From Planctomycetota bacterium (lineage in GTDB: Bacteria > Planctomycetota > UBA1135): DNA of 58,200 nt. The stretch lies in the NCBI GenBank assembly GCA_021776925.1, contig JAJFFB010000186.1:1-58200 (forward strand), written 5' to 3'. The notes beneath the pieces were generated by a model. The model ran no database searches. It worked only from the letters and a program-made list of their open reading frames with translations, and was not told the DNA's origin. This document shows, one piece after another, positions 43,363 through 51,928 of the stretch (positions within the stretch are counted from its first letter, which is position 1; every line of letters starts with the position of its first letter). The translations under genes and the position numbers were made by a program.

Positions 43363-44693
43363 GGAGAAGTCGAATGCGGAGTCCGCTGCGGGAACAGGTA
43401 TGCGTAGGTGGTCACCCCGACCAATTTGCGCGCCGAGTAAACCATGGCCAGATTCTGCGCCACCAGACAGGCAGCAGAAACGGTGGCGACGCCGATGCCG
43501 CCGTAGGCGCCGACCACCATCAGGTTGAGAACCAGGTTGGCCGCCAGGGTGGCCAGGGTGATGCGCAGCAGCAAGCCCTGGTGGCCGGTCATCTGCAGCA
43601 CCCAGCCGGGTGAGCCGGCCCACACGTTGACCGACTGTCCGACCGCCAGGATCATCAGGACCAGGTAGCCGTCGAGGAATTCCTCGCCATAGAGGCGTCC
43701 GATCAAGGCGCGGCCCCAAAAATAGAAGGCCAGCAGCACCAGGCTCGCGCCGGCGAAGGTCAAGGTGGCGAGCCGGCGCAGCAGATGCTCCATTTCTTTG
43801 CGCTGGCCTTGGTGGTGCATGCGCGCGACCACCGCCGGCAGCACCCCGTTGACCACCTGGAGGAAGGCACCCAGCAACAGCGCCAGGCGCAGCATGGTGC
43901 CGTAAACTGCGGCCTCGCCAGCACCCTTGAACAGGCCCACGCACCATAGGTCGACGGTGCCGAGCAGGTTGGCAGCGACCAGGCTGAACACCATCGGCAT
44001 GGAGATCAGCGCCAATTGGCGCGTGGTCGGCGCCGCCGGAGCTGCCGCCGCGTTGTCGCCGCGGCGCACGATTTCGCGGATCACCAGAACCGCGGCCAGC
44101 CCGATCGCGGCAACTCCGGCCAGCACGCGCCACCGCACCACCGTCGCAAGGTCTTCTTTTTCGCCGGCCATCCACAAGCTGAAGAGGATCCCCAGGAAGA
44201 GGATCTGCTGCGGCACGCCACGCAACCACAAGCCGGTATGGAAGCGCATCGTGCCGCGAAAAAAGGCCGAGCCGAGCTCCTCGAGAGCATAAATAAGGCA
44301 GAGAAAAAATGCCGGCCAGAAGAGTACGCCGAGCGCGGGGACCTCGAGGCGCAGCACGATGCCGTCCCAGCTGAGGAACAGCAGCAGCAAAAAGAGAGAC
44401 GAGCCCACCGCCAGGATGCGCAGCGAACGCAACAGGGTCTGGCGCACCGACAGCCACGCTTCTTCACCCGCCTGGACCGATAGGAACTTCTGCAGAGAGT
44501 TGTTGGTGCCCCCCAGGCAGATCAGACCGCCCAGGGTCACGGTCTGCAGCAAGATGTAAAAAGCCCCGACCTCGGGCTTGGTCATGACCTTGACCAGCAG
44601 CACGCTGAGGGCGAAACCCGAGGCGAGCAGGAATCCGCGTGCCCCAAGCGCAGAGAGAATCCCTGCCTTCAAGCCACGCGCCGGGTTGTTCAT
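43359..44693 (-). CDS. wzx: Oligosaccharide flippase (Wzx/MATE-like)
   Basis: The 444-residue protein has about twelve to fourteen helices and the polysaccharide-biosynthesis family layout (ILSALGARGFLLASGFALSV at the start, GEAAVYGTMLRLALLLG and GHQGLLLRITLATLAANLVLN later). It would flip undecaprenyl-PP-linked repeat units to the periplasmic face. The gene overlaps wbpP by 4 nt upstream and the DUF4915 gene by 4 nt downstream. Confidence 0.88.
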   Translation of the reverse strand: MNNPARGLKAGILSALGARGFLLASGFALSVLLVKVMTKPEVGAFYILLQTVTLGGLICLGGTNNSLQKFLSVQAGEEAWLSVRQTLLRSLRILAVGSSLFLLLLFLSWDGIVLRLEVPALGVLFWPAFFLCLIYALEELGSAFFRGTMRFHTGLWLRGVPQQILFLGILFSLWMAGEKEDLATVVRWRVLAGVAAIGLAAVLVIREIVRRGDNAAAAPAAPTTRQLALISMPMVFSLVAANLLGTVDLWCVGLFKGAGEAAVYGTMLRLALLLGAFLQVVNGVLPAVVARMHHQGQRKEMEHLLRRLATLTFAGASLVLLAFYFWGRALIGRLYGEEFLDGYLVLMILAVGQSVNVWAGSPGWVLQMTGHQGLLLRITLATLAANLVLNLMVVGAYGGIGVATVSAACLVAQNLAMVYSARKLVGVTTYAYLFPQRTPHSTSP

Positions 44694-45739
44694 GAAAGCT
44701 GCCCGTGGGCGTGGTCCCCAGCCGCCAGATACCAGGCCACGGTGGCCGCCAGGCCCTCGGCAAAGCGGGTTTCCGGCTGATAGCCGATCAGCTCGGCGGC
44801 GCGCGAAATGTCGGCCAGGCTGTGGCGCACGTCGCCGACGCGGAAGTCCTGGTAACGCGCCTCGACGGCGGCGCAGGGCACGCCGAGCTCAACCAGGCGC
44901 GCACGGATCATTTCCAGCAGCTGGTTCAGGGTGGTGCGTTCGCCAAGGGCGATGTTCAGCACCTGACCTGCAGCGGCGGGCCCCGCCACCGAGGCCAGGA
45001 GATTGGCCTGGACCACGTTTTCGATCGGGCAGAAGTCCCGCGAGGTCTCGCCATCGCCAAATATTACCGGCTGCTGACCAGCGATGAAGGCCGCGATCCA
45101 GCGCGGAATCACCGCCGCGTAGGGTCCGTTCGGATCCTGTCGCGGGCCGACCACGTTGAAATAGCGCATGCCGATGGTTTTCATCTCGTAGCAGCGCGCC
45201 AGGACCGCGGCGTAGACCTCGTTGATGAACTTGGTCGCCGCGTAGGGCGACAACGGCTGGCCAATCTTGTCCTCTTGCTTGGGCAGATCGGGGTGATCGC
45301 CGTAGACGCTGGAAGAGCTGGCGTAGACGAAGGACTCGGCGCCCGCGTCGCGCGCGGCAAGCGCCATGGCGAGGAAGCCGTCGACGTTGGCGACGTGGCT
45401 GGCAAAAGGGTCGTTGACCGAGCGCGGAACCGAGCCAAGCGCTGCCTGATGCAGCACGTGGCGCACGCCGTCGCAGGCACGCTGGCAATCCTCGGGCCGG
45501 GAAACGTCGCCTTCGATGAACTGGAAGCGGGCATAGGCCTCGGCGCCGACGGCCTCTTGCACACCGACAAGGTTGTGGCGCTGACCGGTGGCAAAATTGT
45601 CCAGGCCGGTCACCTCCTGGCCGAGGCGCAGCAGCTGTTCGACCAGGTTCGAGCCGATGAAGCCGGCCGCCCCGGTCACCAGCCAGCGACGTGGATTCTG
45701 CGGCAGTTCGCGGCACAGCGTGTGGTAGGGACTTTCCAT
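44690..45739 (-). CDS. wbpP: UDP-N-acetylglucosamine 4-epimerase (WbpP/TviC family)
   Basis: The 349-residue SDR enzyme has WLVTGAAGFIGSNLVEQLL, HQAALGSVPRSVNDP, the ASSSSVYGDHPDLPK substrate loop, YAATKFINE (YxxxK) and DGETSRDFCPIENVVQANLLA. The long collinear similarity to WbpP as I remember it is strong. It interconverts UDP-GlcNAc and UDP-GalNAc. The ATG shares one base with the wbpO stop; this order is that of the P. aeruginosa O6 and Vi-antigen loci. Confidence 0.92.
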   Translation of the reverse strand: MESPYHTLCRELPQNPRRWLVTGAAGFIGSNLVEQLLRLGQEVTGLDNFATGQRHNLVGVQEAVGAEAYARFQFIEGDVSRPEDCQRACDGVRHVLHQAALGSVPRSVNDPFASHVANVDGFLAMALAARDAGAESFVYASSSSVYGDHPDLPKQEDKIGQPLSPYAATKFINEVYAAVLARCYEMKTIGMRYFNVVGPRQDPNGPYAAVIPRWIAAFIAGQQPVIFGDGETSRDFCPIENVVQANLLASVAGPAAAGQVLNIALGERTTLNQLLEMIRARLVELGVPCAAVEARYQDFRVGDVRHSLADISRAAELIGYQPETRFAEGLAATVAWYLAAGDHAHGQLS

Positions 45740-47019
45740 CAGAGACTCCAGTAGCGAACGCTGTCAGGGACGGTAGCCGGGTCGACGCAGGACTTGACGT
45801 CGATGAAGACCGCTGGGGGCGCGGCGGCGGCGAACAGGCGTTCGGGCAAACCGCGGAACTCATCGTGATTGACCGCGTAGATCACCGCCGCCGCTCCGTC
45901 GAAGCGCCCTTCCTCGGCCAGGGTTTCGCCGTACTCTTGCAAAGCTTCCGCGGCATCGGCGACCGGATCGTAGACCTCGGTCTCGACGCCGAATGCGCGC
46001 AGTTCCTTGACGATGTCGGGGACCCGCGAATTGCGGATGTCGGGCACGTCTTCCTTGAAGGTGAAGCCCAGGACCACCGCCCGGGCGCCCTTCGGGCTGA
46101 GCCCCGATTCGATCATCATTTTGACCGCCTTCTGGGCAACAAAGGAGCCCATGCCGTCGTTGATCCGGCGGCCAGCCAGGATCACCTGCGGGTGCACCCC
46201 CATCTGTTCCGCCAGGGTGGTGAGGTAATAGGGGTCGACGCCGATGCAGTGACCGCCGACCAGACCCGGAACGAAGGGCAAGAAGTTCCATTTGGTCATG
46301 GCGGCGTCGAGGACGTCGCGCGTGCGGATGCCGAGACGGTCGAAAATAAGCGCCAGTTCGTTCATCAGCGCGATATTCAGGTCGCGCTGGGTGTTTTCGA
46401 TCACCTTGGCGGCCTCGGCGACCTTGATCGAGGGCGCGCGGTGGACGCCAGCATGGACCACGCTGGAATAGCAGCGGTCGATGACGTCGAGGGAATCGGC
46501 ATCCTGGCCGGCGACCACCTTGACGATCTTTTCGAAGGTGTGCTCCTGGTCGCCAGGGTTGATGCGCTCGGGGGAATAGCCGAGATGAAAGTCCTGGCCG
46601 CAGATCAGGCCTGATTCTCGAGCCAGGATCGGGCCACAGACGTCCTCGGTCACTCCTGGATAGACGGTTGATTCGAAAACCACGATATCACCCTTCTTCA
46701 GCACCGCGCCGACGGTGCGTGAAGCGGCTCGCAGAGCTCCTAGGTCGGGAGAGTGGTTTTCATCCACCGGAGTTGGAACAGCAACAATGTAGAAATCCGC
46801 GTCAGAAAGCGCTTTCATGTCGGAGGTCATGTGCAGGCTGGTCGCATGCAACTCTTCCGCGCTGATCTCCCGGGTGGCGTCGTTGCCGGCGCACAGGCGT
46901 TCGACCTTGGCCGGATCGATGTCGAAGCCGACCACTCCCGAATGGCGCCTGGCAAAATGTAGGGCAACAGGCAGGCCGACATACCCCAAGCCCACGACCG
47001 CAATTTTCCGTTTTTCCAT
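45739..47019 (-). CDS. wbpO: UDP-N-acetyl-D-galactosamine/glucosamine 6-dehydrogenase (WbpO/TviB family)
   Basis: The 426-residue NAD-dependent dehydrogenase starts MEKRKIAVVGLGYVGLPVAL. It has VPTPVDENHSPDL, FESTVYPGVTEDV, GYSPERINPGD, the catalytic FLPFVPGLVGGHCIGVDPYYL stretch with the active-site Cys in GGHCIGVDP, and FKEDVPDIRNSR. It oxidises UDP-GalNAc (or UDP-GlcNAc) to the uronic acid. Together with WbpP it supplies UDP-GalNAcA. I use the ATG at 47019; the longer frame adds an unlikely leader. A TATGAT box (47053-47048) is 28 nt upstream, so this mRNA has a short leader. Confidence 0.93.
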   Translation of the reverse strand: MEKRKIAVVGLGYVGLPVALHFARRHSGVVGFDIDPAKVERLCAGNDATREISAEELHATSLHMTSDMKALSDADFYIVAVPTPVDENHSPDLGALRAASRTVGAVLKKGDIVVFESTVYPGVTEDVCGPILARESGLICGQDFHLGYSPERINPGDQEHTFEKIVKVVAGQDADSLDVIDRCYSSVVHAGVHRAPSIKVAEAAKVIENTQRDLNIALMNELALIFDRLGIRTRDVLDAAMTKWNFLPFVPGLVGGHCIGVDPYYLTTLAEQMGVHPQVILAGRRINDGMGSFVAQKAVKMMIESGLSPKGARAVVLGFTFKEDVPDIRNSRVPDIVKELRAFGVETEVYDPVADAAEALQEYGETLAEEGRFDGAAAVIYAVNHDEFRGLPERLFAAAAPPAVFIDVKSCVDPATVPDSVRYWSL

Positions 47020-47202
47020 GTCCAGTGACCGGTTCAGATGGCCGGAGATCATACCCGAACGATGCACATGGCGCGTCATTCCGCGCCGGCCTGCTGCGAA
47101 CCGAATCGCGCACGGAGTCTGAGAATGGATTCCCTGGCACTGATTCTCACAGGGCCGGTAGAATCCGGCGCTCGGATGCCGCCTTGCTCCCCAGGCTCAG
47201 GC
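47020..47202. promoter_or_regulatory. Divergent promoter region of the polysaccharide locus
   Basis: TATGAT on the minus strand (47053-47048) faces wbpO. TAGAAT on the plus strand (47159-47164) faces wza, 11 nt before an in-frame ATG at 47176 and 38 nt before the preferred ATG at 47203. This is the longest non-coding stretch in the locus (183 bp) and the probable control point for both the biosynthetic and the export arms. Confidence 0.5.
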
Positions 47203-47949
47203 ATGGCCATGATCGCTCGCCCACTACTCCTTGCCTTGGCTGCACTTGCTTTTGGTTGCAGCAATGAGCCTCCGCGAGTCCTAGAGAACTCTCTCGACGG
47301 CGAGCCGATGGCTGGGACCAACCAGGTCCCGTCCTTCGACTACCTGGTCGGGCCGCGCGACGTCCTGCGCGTCAGCATTTTCCGCCACCCGGAACTGAGT
47401 TCGCCGCTGTATCAGGGCAATTCTGCCGGCTCGCCGGTTTCCGGCGCGGGTGAAATGCACCTGCCTTTGGTCGGCACTATTCAGGTTTCCGGCCACACCG
47501 TATTCGAGATCCGCGATCAGATCCAGACGCGCCTCAAACAGTATCTGCGCCAGCCCAGCGTCGACGTTTCGGTGGTTGAGTTCAACGCCCACCGCTACTT
47601 CGTATTCGGCGAAGTCTCCCGCCCAGGAATGTACGTGATGGACCGCCCGACCCGTGCCATCGAGGGTCTGGCCTCCGCCGGTGGCTTTACCACCGACGCC
47701 AACCGCACCCATATCGCTCTGATACGGGGCGAGTTGCGCGAGGAAAACCTGGTCCTGATCAACGCCACCGACATCGATCCGGCAGCCGGAATCTGGCTGA
47801 ACGACAGCGACATCATCTTTGTTTCCCAGCGTGCCTGGGCATCGGTCGGCCAAGCTGCGCGCGACCTCGTGCCGCTGCTGCAACTGATCTCGCTGCCCAT
47901 CGGTACCGCACGAGACGTCGCCCTGATCGCAGACATTCGTAGGAACTAG
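47203..47949 (+). CDS. wza: Polysaccharide export lipoprotein (Wza family)
   Basis: The 248-residue protein has a lipoprotein signal (MAMIARPLLLALAALAFGCS). The Poly_export domain (about 45-135: DYLVGPRDVLRVSIFRHPELS, MHLPLVGTIQVSG) is followed by an SLBB domain (about 140-215: RYFVFGEVSRPGMYVMDRP). It is shorter than E. coli Wza (about 380) and has one SLBB unit. It probably forms the outer-membrane or periplasmic export channel. Start options are ATG 47203, 47209 or 47176; 47203 best fits the signal. Confidence 0.88.
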   Translation: MAMIARPLLLALAALAFGCSNEPPRVLENSLDGEPMAGTNQVPSFDYLVGPRDVLRVSIFRHPELSSPLYQGNSAGSPVSGAGEMHLPLVGTIQVSGHTVFEIRDQIQTRLKQYLRQPSVDVSVVEFNAHRYFVFGEVSRPGMYVMDRPTRAIEGLASAGGFTTDANRTHIALIRGELREENLVLINATDIDPAAGIWLNDSDIIFVSQRAWASVGQAARDLVPLLQLISLPIGTARDVALIADIRRN

Positions 47950-47955
47950 CCGGGC

Positions 47956-50406
47956 GTGAATTTCCCTAGCGAACCCTCGACGCCGGCGCGCCCCGAATCC
48001 ACCATCCTGGATTTCTTCCGGACCGCGCTACGGCACAAGCTGCTGATCGCCTTCGTGACGCTGTTCACCGTGGGGGTCTTTGGCGCCTATTCCCTGACCT
48101 TCGAGCCCGTGTTCCAAGCCGAAGCACGGGTCCTTCTCGAGGACTCCAGCGCCGACACCGGAGTGATCGGACAGCTCGCTCTGCTGTCCCAGAACGCTCC
48201 GCCGGCCACCCGTGAAATCCAGGTGATCCGCTCGCGCAAGATCGCCGACGCGGTGGTCGCCCAGCCCGATTCGCAGACGGTGCCTGAATTCGGCGCCGGC
48301 CTCGGCCTGGGGCTGACCCAGGTGGTCGACGACCTCGACCGGCACAAGCCGTCCCTGGTGTTCTGGCGCAAGCTGTTCAAGAGCGAGCCGCCGGTCGGCC
48401 ATCTGGAGGTCGAGGTGGTGACCACCAGCCGCAGCCCCAACCGGCCACCGATCTACATCAAATTCCTTTCCGATACCGAGGTCGAACTGACCCGCGGCGG
48501 CCTGATGAACCGTCAGACCAAGGTCTTTTCTTATGAGCCGGGCAAGGTCCTCGACTTCCACAACGAGAAGCTGCTGCTGCACACCACCGGCGGCATGACC
48601 GGGCGCCAGTTCCGGGTCTATTGGCGCACCGCGCGCAGCGCCGCTGACAAGATCCTGACCGACCTTTCCATAGTGGAAACTCAACGCGGTTCCGGAGTGC
48701 TGCTGCTGCGCTTCCGAGACAACGATCCCGATCGCGCCGCCGAAATCCTCAACGCGATTGCGCGCGTTTACATCGGCTACAACCGCGATCGCCTCACCCG
48801 GCGCGCCGGCAAGACGGTCGAATTCATCGGCCAGGAAATGGAGCGGGTCAAGGAAGAGCTGCTCGGAGCCGAAAAGGAGCTGGTCGAATTTTCCGAAGAA
48901 TCCGGTGGAGCGATGCTCACCGACCTCGGCGTGGCCATCCTCGAACGCATCACCGCGATCGACATCGAGCGCGCCAAACTGAAGCTGCAGATTTCCTCGC
49001 AGGAGCGCCTGGCGAATTTCGCCAACGATCCGAATTCGATGATCCAGGACGTGCTGGCCGCGGTCGACATGGATCCGCTGACCATGTCGCTGGCCGATGC
49101 CCTCGCCGAGTCGGTGGCCGAGGCCGACGCCATGGCCGAAGAATGGACCGAGGAATGGCAGGGCCTGGTCAATCTGCGCAAGCGCATCGCGCGCCTGCGC
49201 GCTTCCTTGCGCAACAACATCCTCAGCCGGGCCGAGGCGCTGAAGCAGCAAGACGAAACCCTCGCCGAGGCGCTGGACGAGCACCAGGCGAAGCTGGCGG
49301 TGCTGCCGCGCACCGAACGCGAGCTGGCCACCTTCCAGCGCCGCGCACTATCCCTTGAGGGCATCTACACGATGCTCCTGACCAATCTGCAGGAAGCTAA
49401 AATTGCCAAAGCGGCGTCGCTCGAGCAGGTTGACGTGCTCGAATGGGCGTTGCCTCCAACCCAGCGTATCCAGCCGATCCTGACCTACAACCTGGCGCTG
49501 GCGCTGGCGGTGGGCATGGTCATCGGTCTCGGCCTGGCCTTTTTCCGCGAGTCCTATCGCCGCACCATCCTCAGCGCAGCACAACTGGAGACCGCCACCG
49601 GGCTGCCGCAGTTCGGGGTGGTGCCTGATTTCCGCCGCGGGGCCGCCAAGTCCAAAAGTACCCGCGGGCGCGATTTCCTGGCCCTGATCGACGACCCCAC
49701 CTCGGCCACTGCCGAGGCCTATCGCGGCCTGCGCGCCAACCTCAAGTTCGCCGCCAAGGGCAGCGAGGTGCAGACCCTGGCGATCACCTCCGCCGGTCAA
49801 GGCGAGGGCAAGTCGACCACCACTGCCGATCTGTGCATCGCGCTGGCACAGGGCGGGGCCACCACCCTGCTGGTCGACGCCGACCTGCGCCGCCCGGTGA
49901 TCCACAAGTTCTTCAAGGGGCCGATCAAGCCCGGCCTGTCCGAAGTCCTGAGCGGCGACGCCAAATGGCAGGATTCGGTGCAGCAAGCCAGCGTCGCCAA
50001 TCTCAAATGGCTGCCTGCGGGCTCCTCCTCGCTCAATCCGGGCGACCTGCTCGCTTCCAGCCTGATGGCCGGACTGGTCAACGAGATGAAGGCCGAATTC
50101 GATTACGTACTCTTCGACGTGCCGCCGGTCCTGGCGGTCGCTGACGCCTCGTCCTTCCTCAACGAACTCGACGCCATCCTGCTGCTGTGCCGCGCCAACC
50201 ACGTGCCGGAGGGAATGGTGGTCTCCGCGACCCGCCGCCTGCGCATGGTCGGCGCACCGGTCATCGGCTCGATCCTCAACGGCTTCCGCCCATCCCGGAT
50301 GCAAGGGGACTACTCCCACTACGGTTACGGCTACGGCTACGGCTATGGATCCGGTTATGGCAATCGGGACAAGCAGACCGATGCGGCGCGCGATTCGACC
50401 GACTAG
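47956..50406 (+). CDS. wzc: Wzc-type tyrosine autokinase / polysaccharide co-polymerase
   Basis: The 816-residue inner-membrane protein has a Wzz domain flanked by helices (about 30-50 and 515-540) and a long periplasmic coiled coil with GNVR-like segments. The cytoplasmic BY-kinase domain has Walker A GQGEGKSTT near 610, Walker A' LLVDADLRRP and Walker B VLFDVPPV. It ends in a Tyr/Gly cluster (YGYGYGYGYGSGYG) like the autophosphorylated tail of Wzc. It controls chain length and export with Wza. GTG start 7 nt after the wza stop. Confidence 0.92.
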   Translation: MNFPSEPSTPARPESTILDFFRTALRHKLLIAFVTLFTVGVFGAYSLTFEPVFQAEARVLLEDSSADTGVIGQLALLSQNAPPATREIQVIRSRKIADAVVAQPDSQTVPEFGAGLGLGLTQVVDDLDRHKPSLVFWRKLFKSEPPVGHLEVEVVTTSRSPNRPPIYIKFLSDTEVELTRGGLMNRQTKVFSYEPGKVLDFHNEKLLLHTTGGMTGRQFRVYWRTARSAADKILTDLSIVETQRGSGVLLLRFRDNDPDRAAEILNAIARVYIGYNRDRLTRRAGKTVEFIGQEMERVKEELLGAEKELVEFSEESGGAMLTDLGVAILERITAIDIERAKLKLQISSQERLANFANDPNSMIQDVLAAVDMDPLTMSLADALAESVAEADAMAEEWTEEWQGLVNLRKRIARLRASLRNNILSRAEALKQQDETLAEALDEHQAKLAVLPRTERELATFQRRALSLEGIYTMLLTNLQEAKIAKAASLEQVDVLEWALPPTQRIQPILTYNLALALAVGMVIGLGLAFFRESYRRTILSAAQLETATGLPQFGVVPDFRRGAAKSKSTRGRDFLALIDDPTSATAEAYRGLRANLKFAAKGSEVQTLAITSAGQGEGKSTTTADLCIALAQGGATTLLVDADLRRPVIHKFFKGPIKPGLSEVLSGDAKWQDSVQQASVANLKWLPAGSSSLNPGDLLASSLMAGLVNEMKAEFDYVLFDVPPVLAVADASSFLNELDAILLLCRANHVPEGMVVSATRRLRMVGAPVIGSILNGFRPSRMQGDYSHYGYGYGYGYGSGYGNRDKQTDAARDSTD

Positions 50407-51262
50407 GACCGGCGTCACCTCCTGCCTCTGCCTGGCGGTCCTGCTCAGCGGATGCGGCGCCGGCCAAGATCCTGCCCCGGGCTTGAGCGATTTCCAGGCC
50501 CCCCCCCAGCGGGTGGTGGTGATCGGGCCTTCCACCGCTGAGACCATGATCTGGCTCGGCCTGGGATCTGCCCTGGTCGGGGTCTCCGATTTCTGCAGCG
50601 ACCCACATGCGGCCTCGCTGCCGCGCGTCGGCGGGCAGCTCGATCCGAATCTCGAGTTGATCGCAGCGCTCGACCCCGACCTGGTGATGGTGCAGGGCAG
50701 TCTGCCCACGGTCCATGCCTGGTGCACCGATCGCGGCGTCGCCTTCCGGCCATGGAAGACGCAAAGCGTCGCCGCGTGGCGCGAGGAGGTGCGGGGCATC
50801 GCCGCCCTGTTCCGGATTGAGCAGCAGGCCGATCTCAAGTTGCAGGAGTTCGACGCCGAGCTGGACGAACTCCGCCCCCCAGGAACGAGTCGGCTGCGCA
50901 CGCTGATCGTGGTCAGCCGCAAGGAGGAACAGATCGCGGGCCTGCTGGTCGCCGGTGGCGGCAGCTTCCTGAATGAGCTGCTGCATCTCGCCGGCGGCAT
51001 CAACGTCTACGCCGACCAGGCGCGCGATTACTTCGATCTCAGCGAAGAGGCGCTGCTCGAGGTGCGCCCCGAAGTGGTCCTTGAGCTCGGCGGCGAAGGC
51101 GACGACGAGCTGCGCACGGCGCTCTGGCAACGCGATTTCCCTACCGTGCCCGCCGCCGCCAATCGCCGCGTCCACGGATTGCGCCAGCCCTGGGTTTTCC
51201 TGCCGGGCCCGCGCATGCTCGACAGCGTGCGCCTGATGCGCGCCCGCCTGCATACGCCGTGA
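50381..51262 (+). CDS. BtuF/FecB-like periplasmic corrinoid or metal-complex binding lipoprotein
   Basis: The 293-residue protein has a lipoprotein signal (SCLCLAVLLSGCGAG) and a PF01497-type binding fold: QRVVVIGPSTAETMIWLGLGSALVGVSD, DPDLVMVQGS, LLHLAGGINVYAD. It would deliver cobalamin or a siderophore-type ligand to the BtuC/BtuD-like transporter encoded 0.7 kb downstream. Its start overlaps the last 26 nt of wzc in another frame, so it is transcribed with the polysaccharide genes unless an internal promoter exists. No cobalamin riboswitch is visible upstream. Confidence 0.83.
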   Translation: MRRAIRPTRTGVTSCLCLAVLLSGCGAGQDPAPGLSDFQAPPQRVVVIGPSTAETMIWLGLGSALVGVSDFCSDPHAASLPRVGGQLDPNLELIAALDPDLVMVQGSLPTVHAWCTDRGVAFRPWKTQSVAAWREEVRGIAALFRIEQQADLKLQEFDAELDELRPPGTSRLRTLIVVSRKEEQIAGLLVAGGGSFLNELLHLAGGINVYADQARDYFDLSEEALLEVRPEVVLELGGEGDDELRTALWQRDFPTVPAAANRRVHGLRQPWVFLPGPRMLDSVRLMRARLHTP

Positions 51263-51295
51263 TCGCTGCGGCCCAGCAACGGACTCAGAGCGGAC

Positions 51296-51883
51296 TCAAA
51301 GGCAAGCGCGCTCGACCAGTTCGCACCACAGGTGTCCGAACAGCAAGTGGACTTCTTGGATGCGCGGAGTATCGGAACTCGGCGCGATCATGGCGAGGTC
51401 GCACAGCGGCGCCAATTTGCCGCCGCCTTTGCCGGTGACGCCAACCACCAGAGCGCCGCACTGTTGAGCGGCCGCCACTGCGCGCAGCACGTTGTCTGAG
51501 TTGCCGCTGGTCGAAATGGCGATCAGCAGATCGCCCTCACCGAGGTGGGCACGCACCTGGCGCTCGAACACCTCTGCGGCGGGATAGTCATTGACCAGTG
51601 CGGTGTAGGTGCTGGAATTCACCGTCAGCGCGTGCACGTTGAGCGGCTCCCGCTCCATCAGGTAGCGGCCGACGAGTTCGGCGGCCCAGTGCTGGGCGTC
51701 GGCGGCGCTGCCGCCGTTGCCGATCAGATACACCCCCCCCTTGGGGCGGCGCAGGCTGGCCACCGCCATCTCCGCGGCGGCGGCGACTGTGTCCAGAAAG
51801 CCCTGATCCAGGCTGGCGTAGGTCTGGCAGGCCTGTGCCAGCCGCTGTTGCAGCAATTCGACCTCGGCGCCGCGGGCAGTCAT
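51296..51883 (-). CDS. SIS-domain phosphosugar isomerase (GmhA-like)
   Basis: The 195-residue protein has the SIS signatures YLIGNGGSAADAQHWAAEL and LLIAISTSGNSDNVLRAV, and EVHLLFGHLWCELVE at the end, as in GmhA (sedoheptulose-7-phosphate isomerase, first step of ADP/GDP-heptose synthesis). It sits on the opposite strand between btuF-like and btuD-like genes. The start is fixed by a TAGAAT box 7 nt upstream (51896-51891). Confidence 0.87.
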   Translation of the reverse strand: MTARGAEVELLQQRLAQACQTYASLDQGFLDTVAAAAEMAVASLRRPKGGVYLIGNGGSAADAQHWAAELVGRYLMEREPLNVHALTVNSSTYTALVNDYPAAEVFERQVRAHLGEGDLLIAISTSGNSDNVLRAVAAAQQCGALVVGVTGKGGGKLAPLCDLAMIAPSSDTPRIQEVHLLFGHLWCELVERACL

Positions 51884-51928
51884 GCCGCGGATTCTATCCG
51901 GCTCCGACGGCGCGCCATAATGGGCACC
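51884..51928. promoter_or_regulatory. 45-bp divergent leaderless promoter pair
   Basis: Minus: TAGAAT (51896-51891), 7 nt, ATG 51883. Plus: CATAAT (51916-51921), 7 nt, ATG 51929. Both predicted transcription starts fall at or beside the start codons. Confidence 0.55.

Noticed and set aside
14504..51740. Many runs of 8-10 G or C inside genes (e.g. 5650-5658, 14504-14513, 25505-25513, 28542-28550, 31984-31992, 32120-32127, 40754-40761, 42197-42204, 51733-51740) as phase-variation tracts
   Set aside because: A rough chance estimate at two-thirds GC gives a similar number of such runs in 58 kb, and all are in frame with intact proteins. They remain places where sequencing frameshifts could hide.
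50381..51928. Cobalamin riboswitch near the BtuF/BtuD genes
   Set aside because: There is no non-coding leader long enough: btuF starts inside wzc and btuD is 45 bp from the divergent gmhA start.
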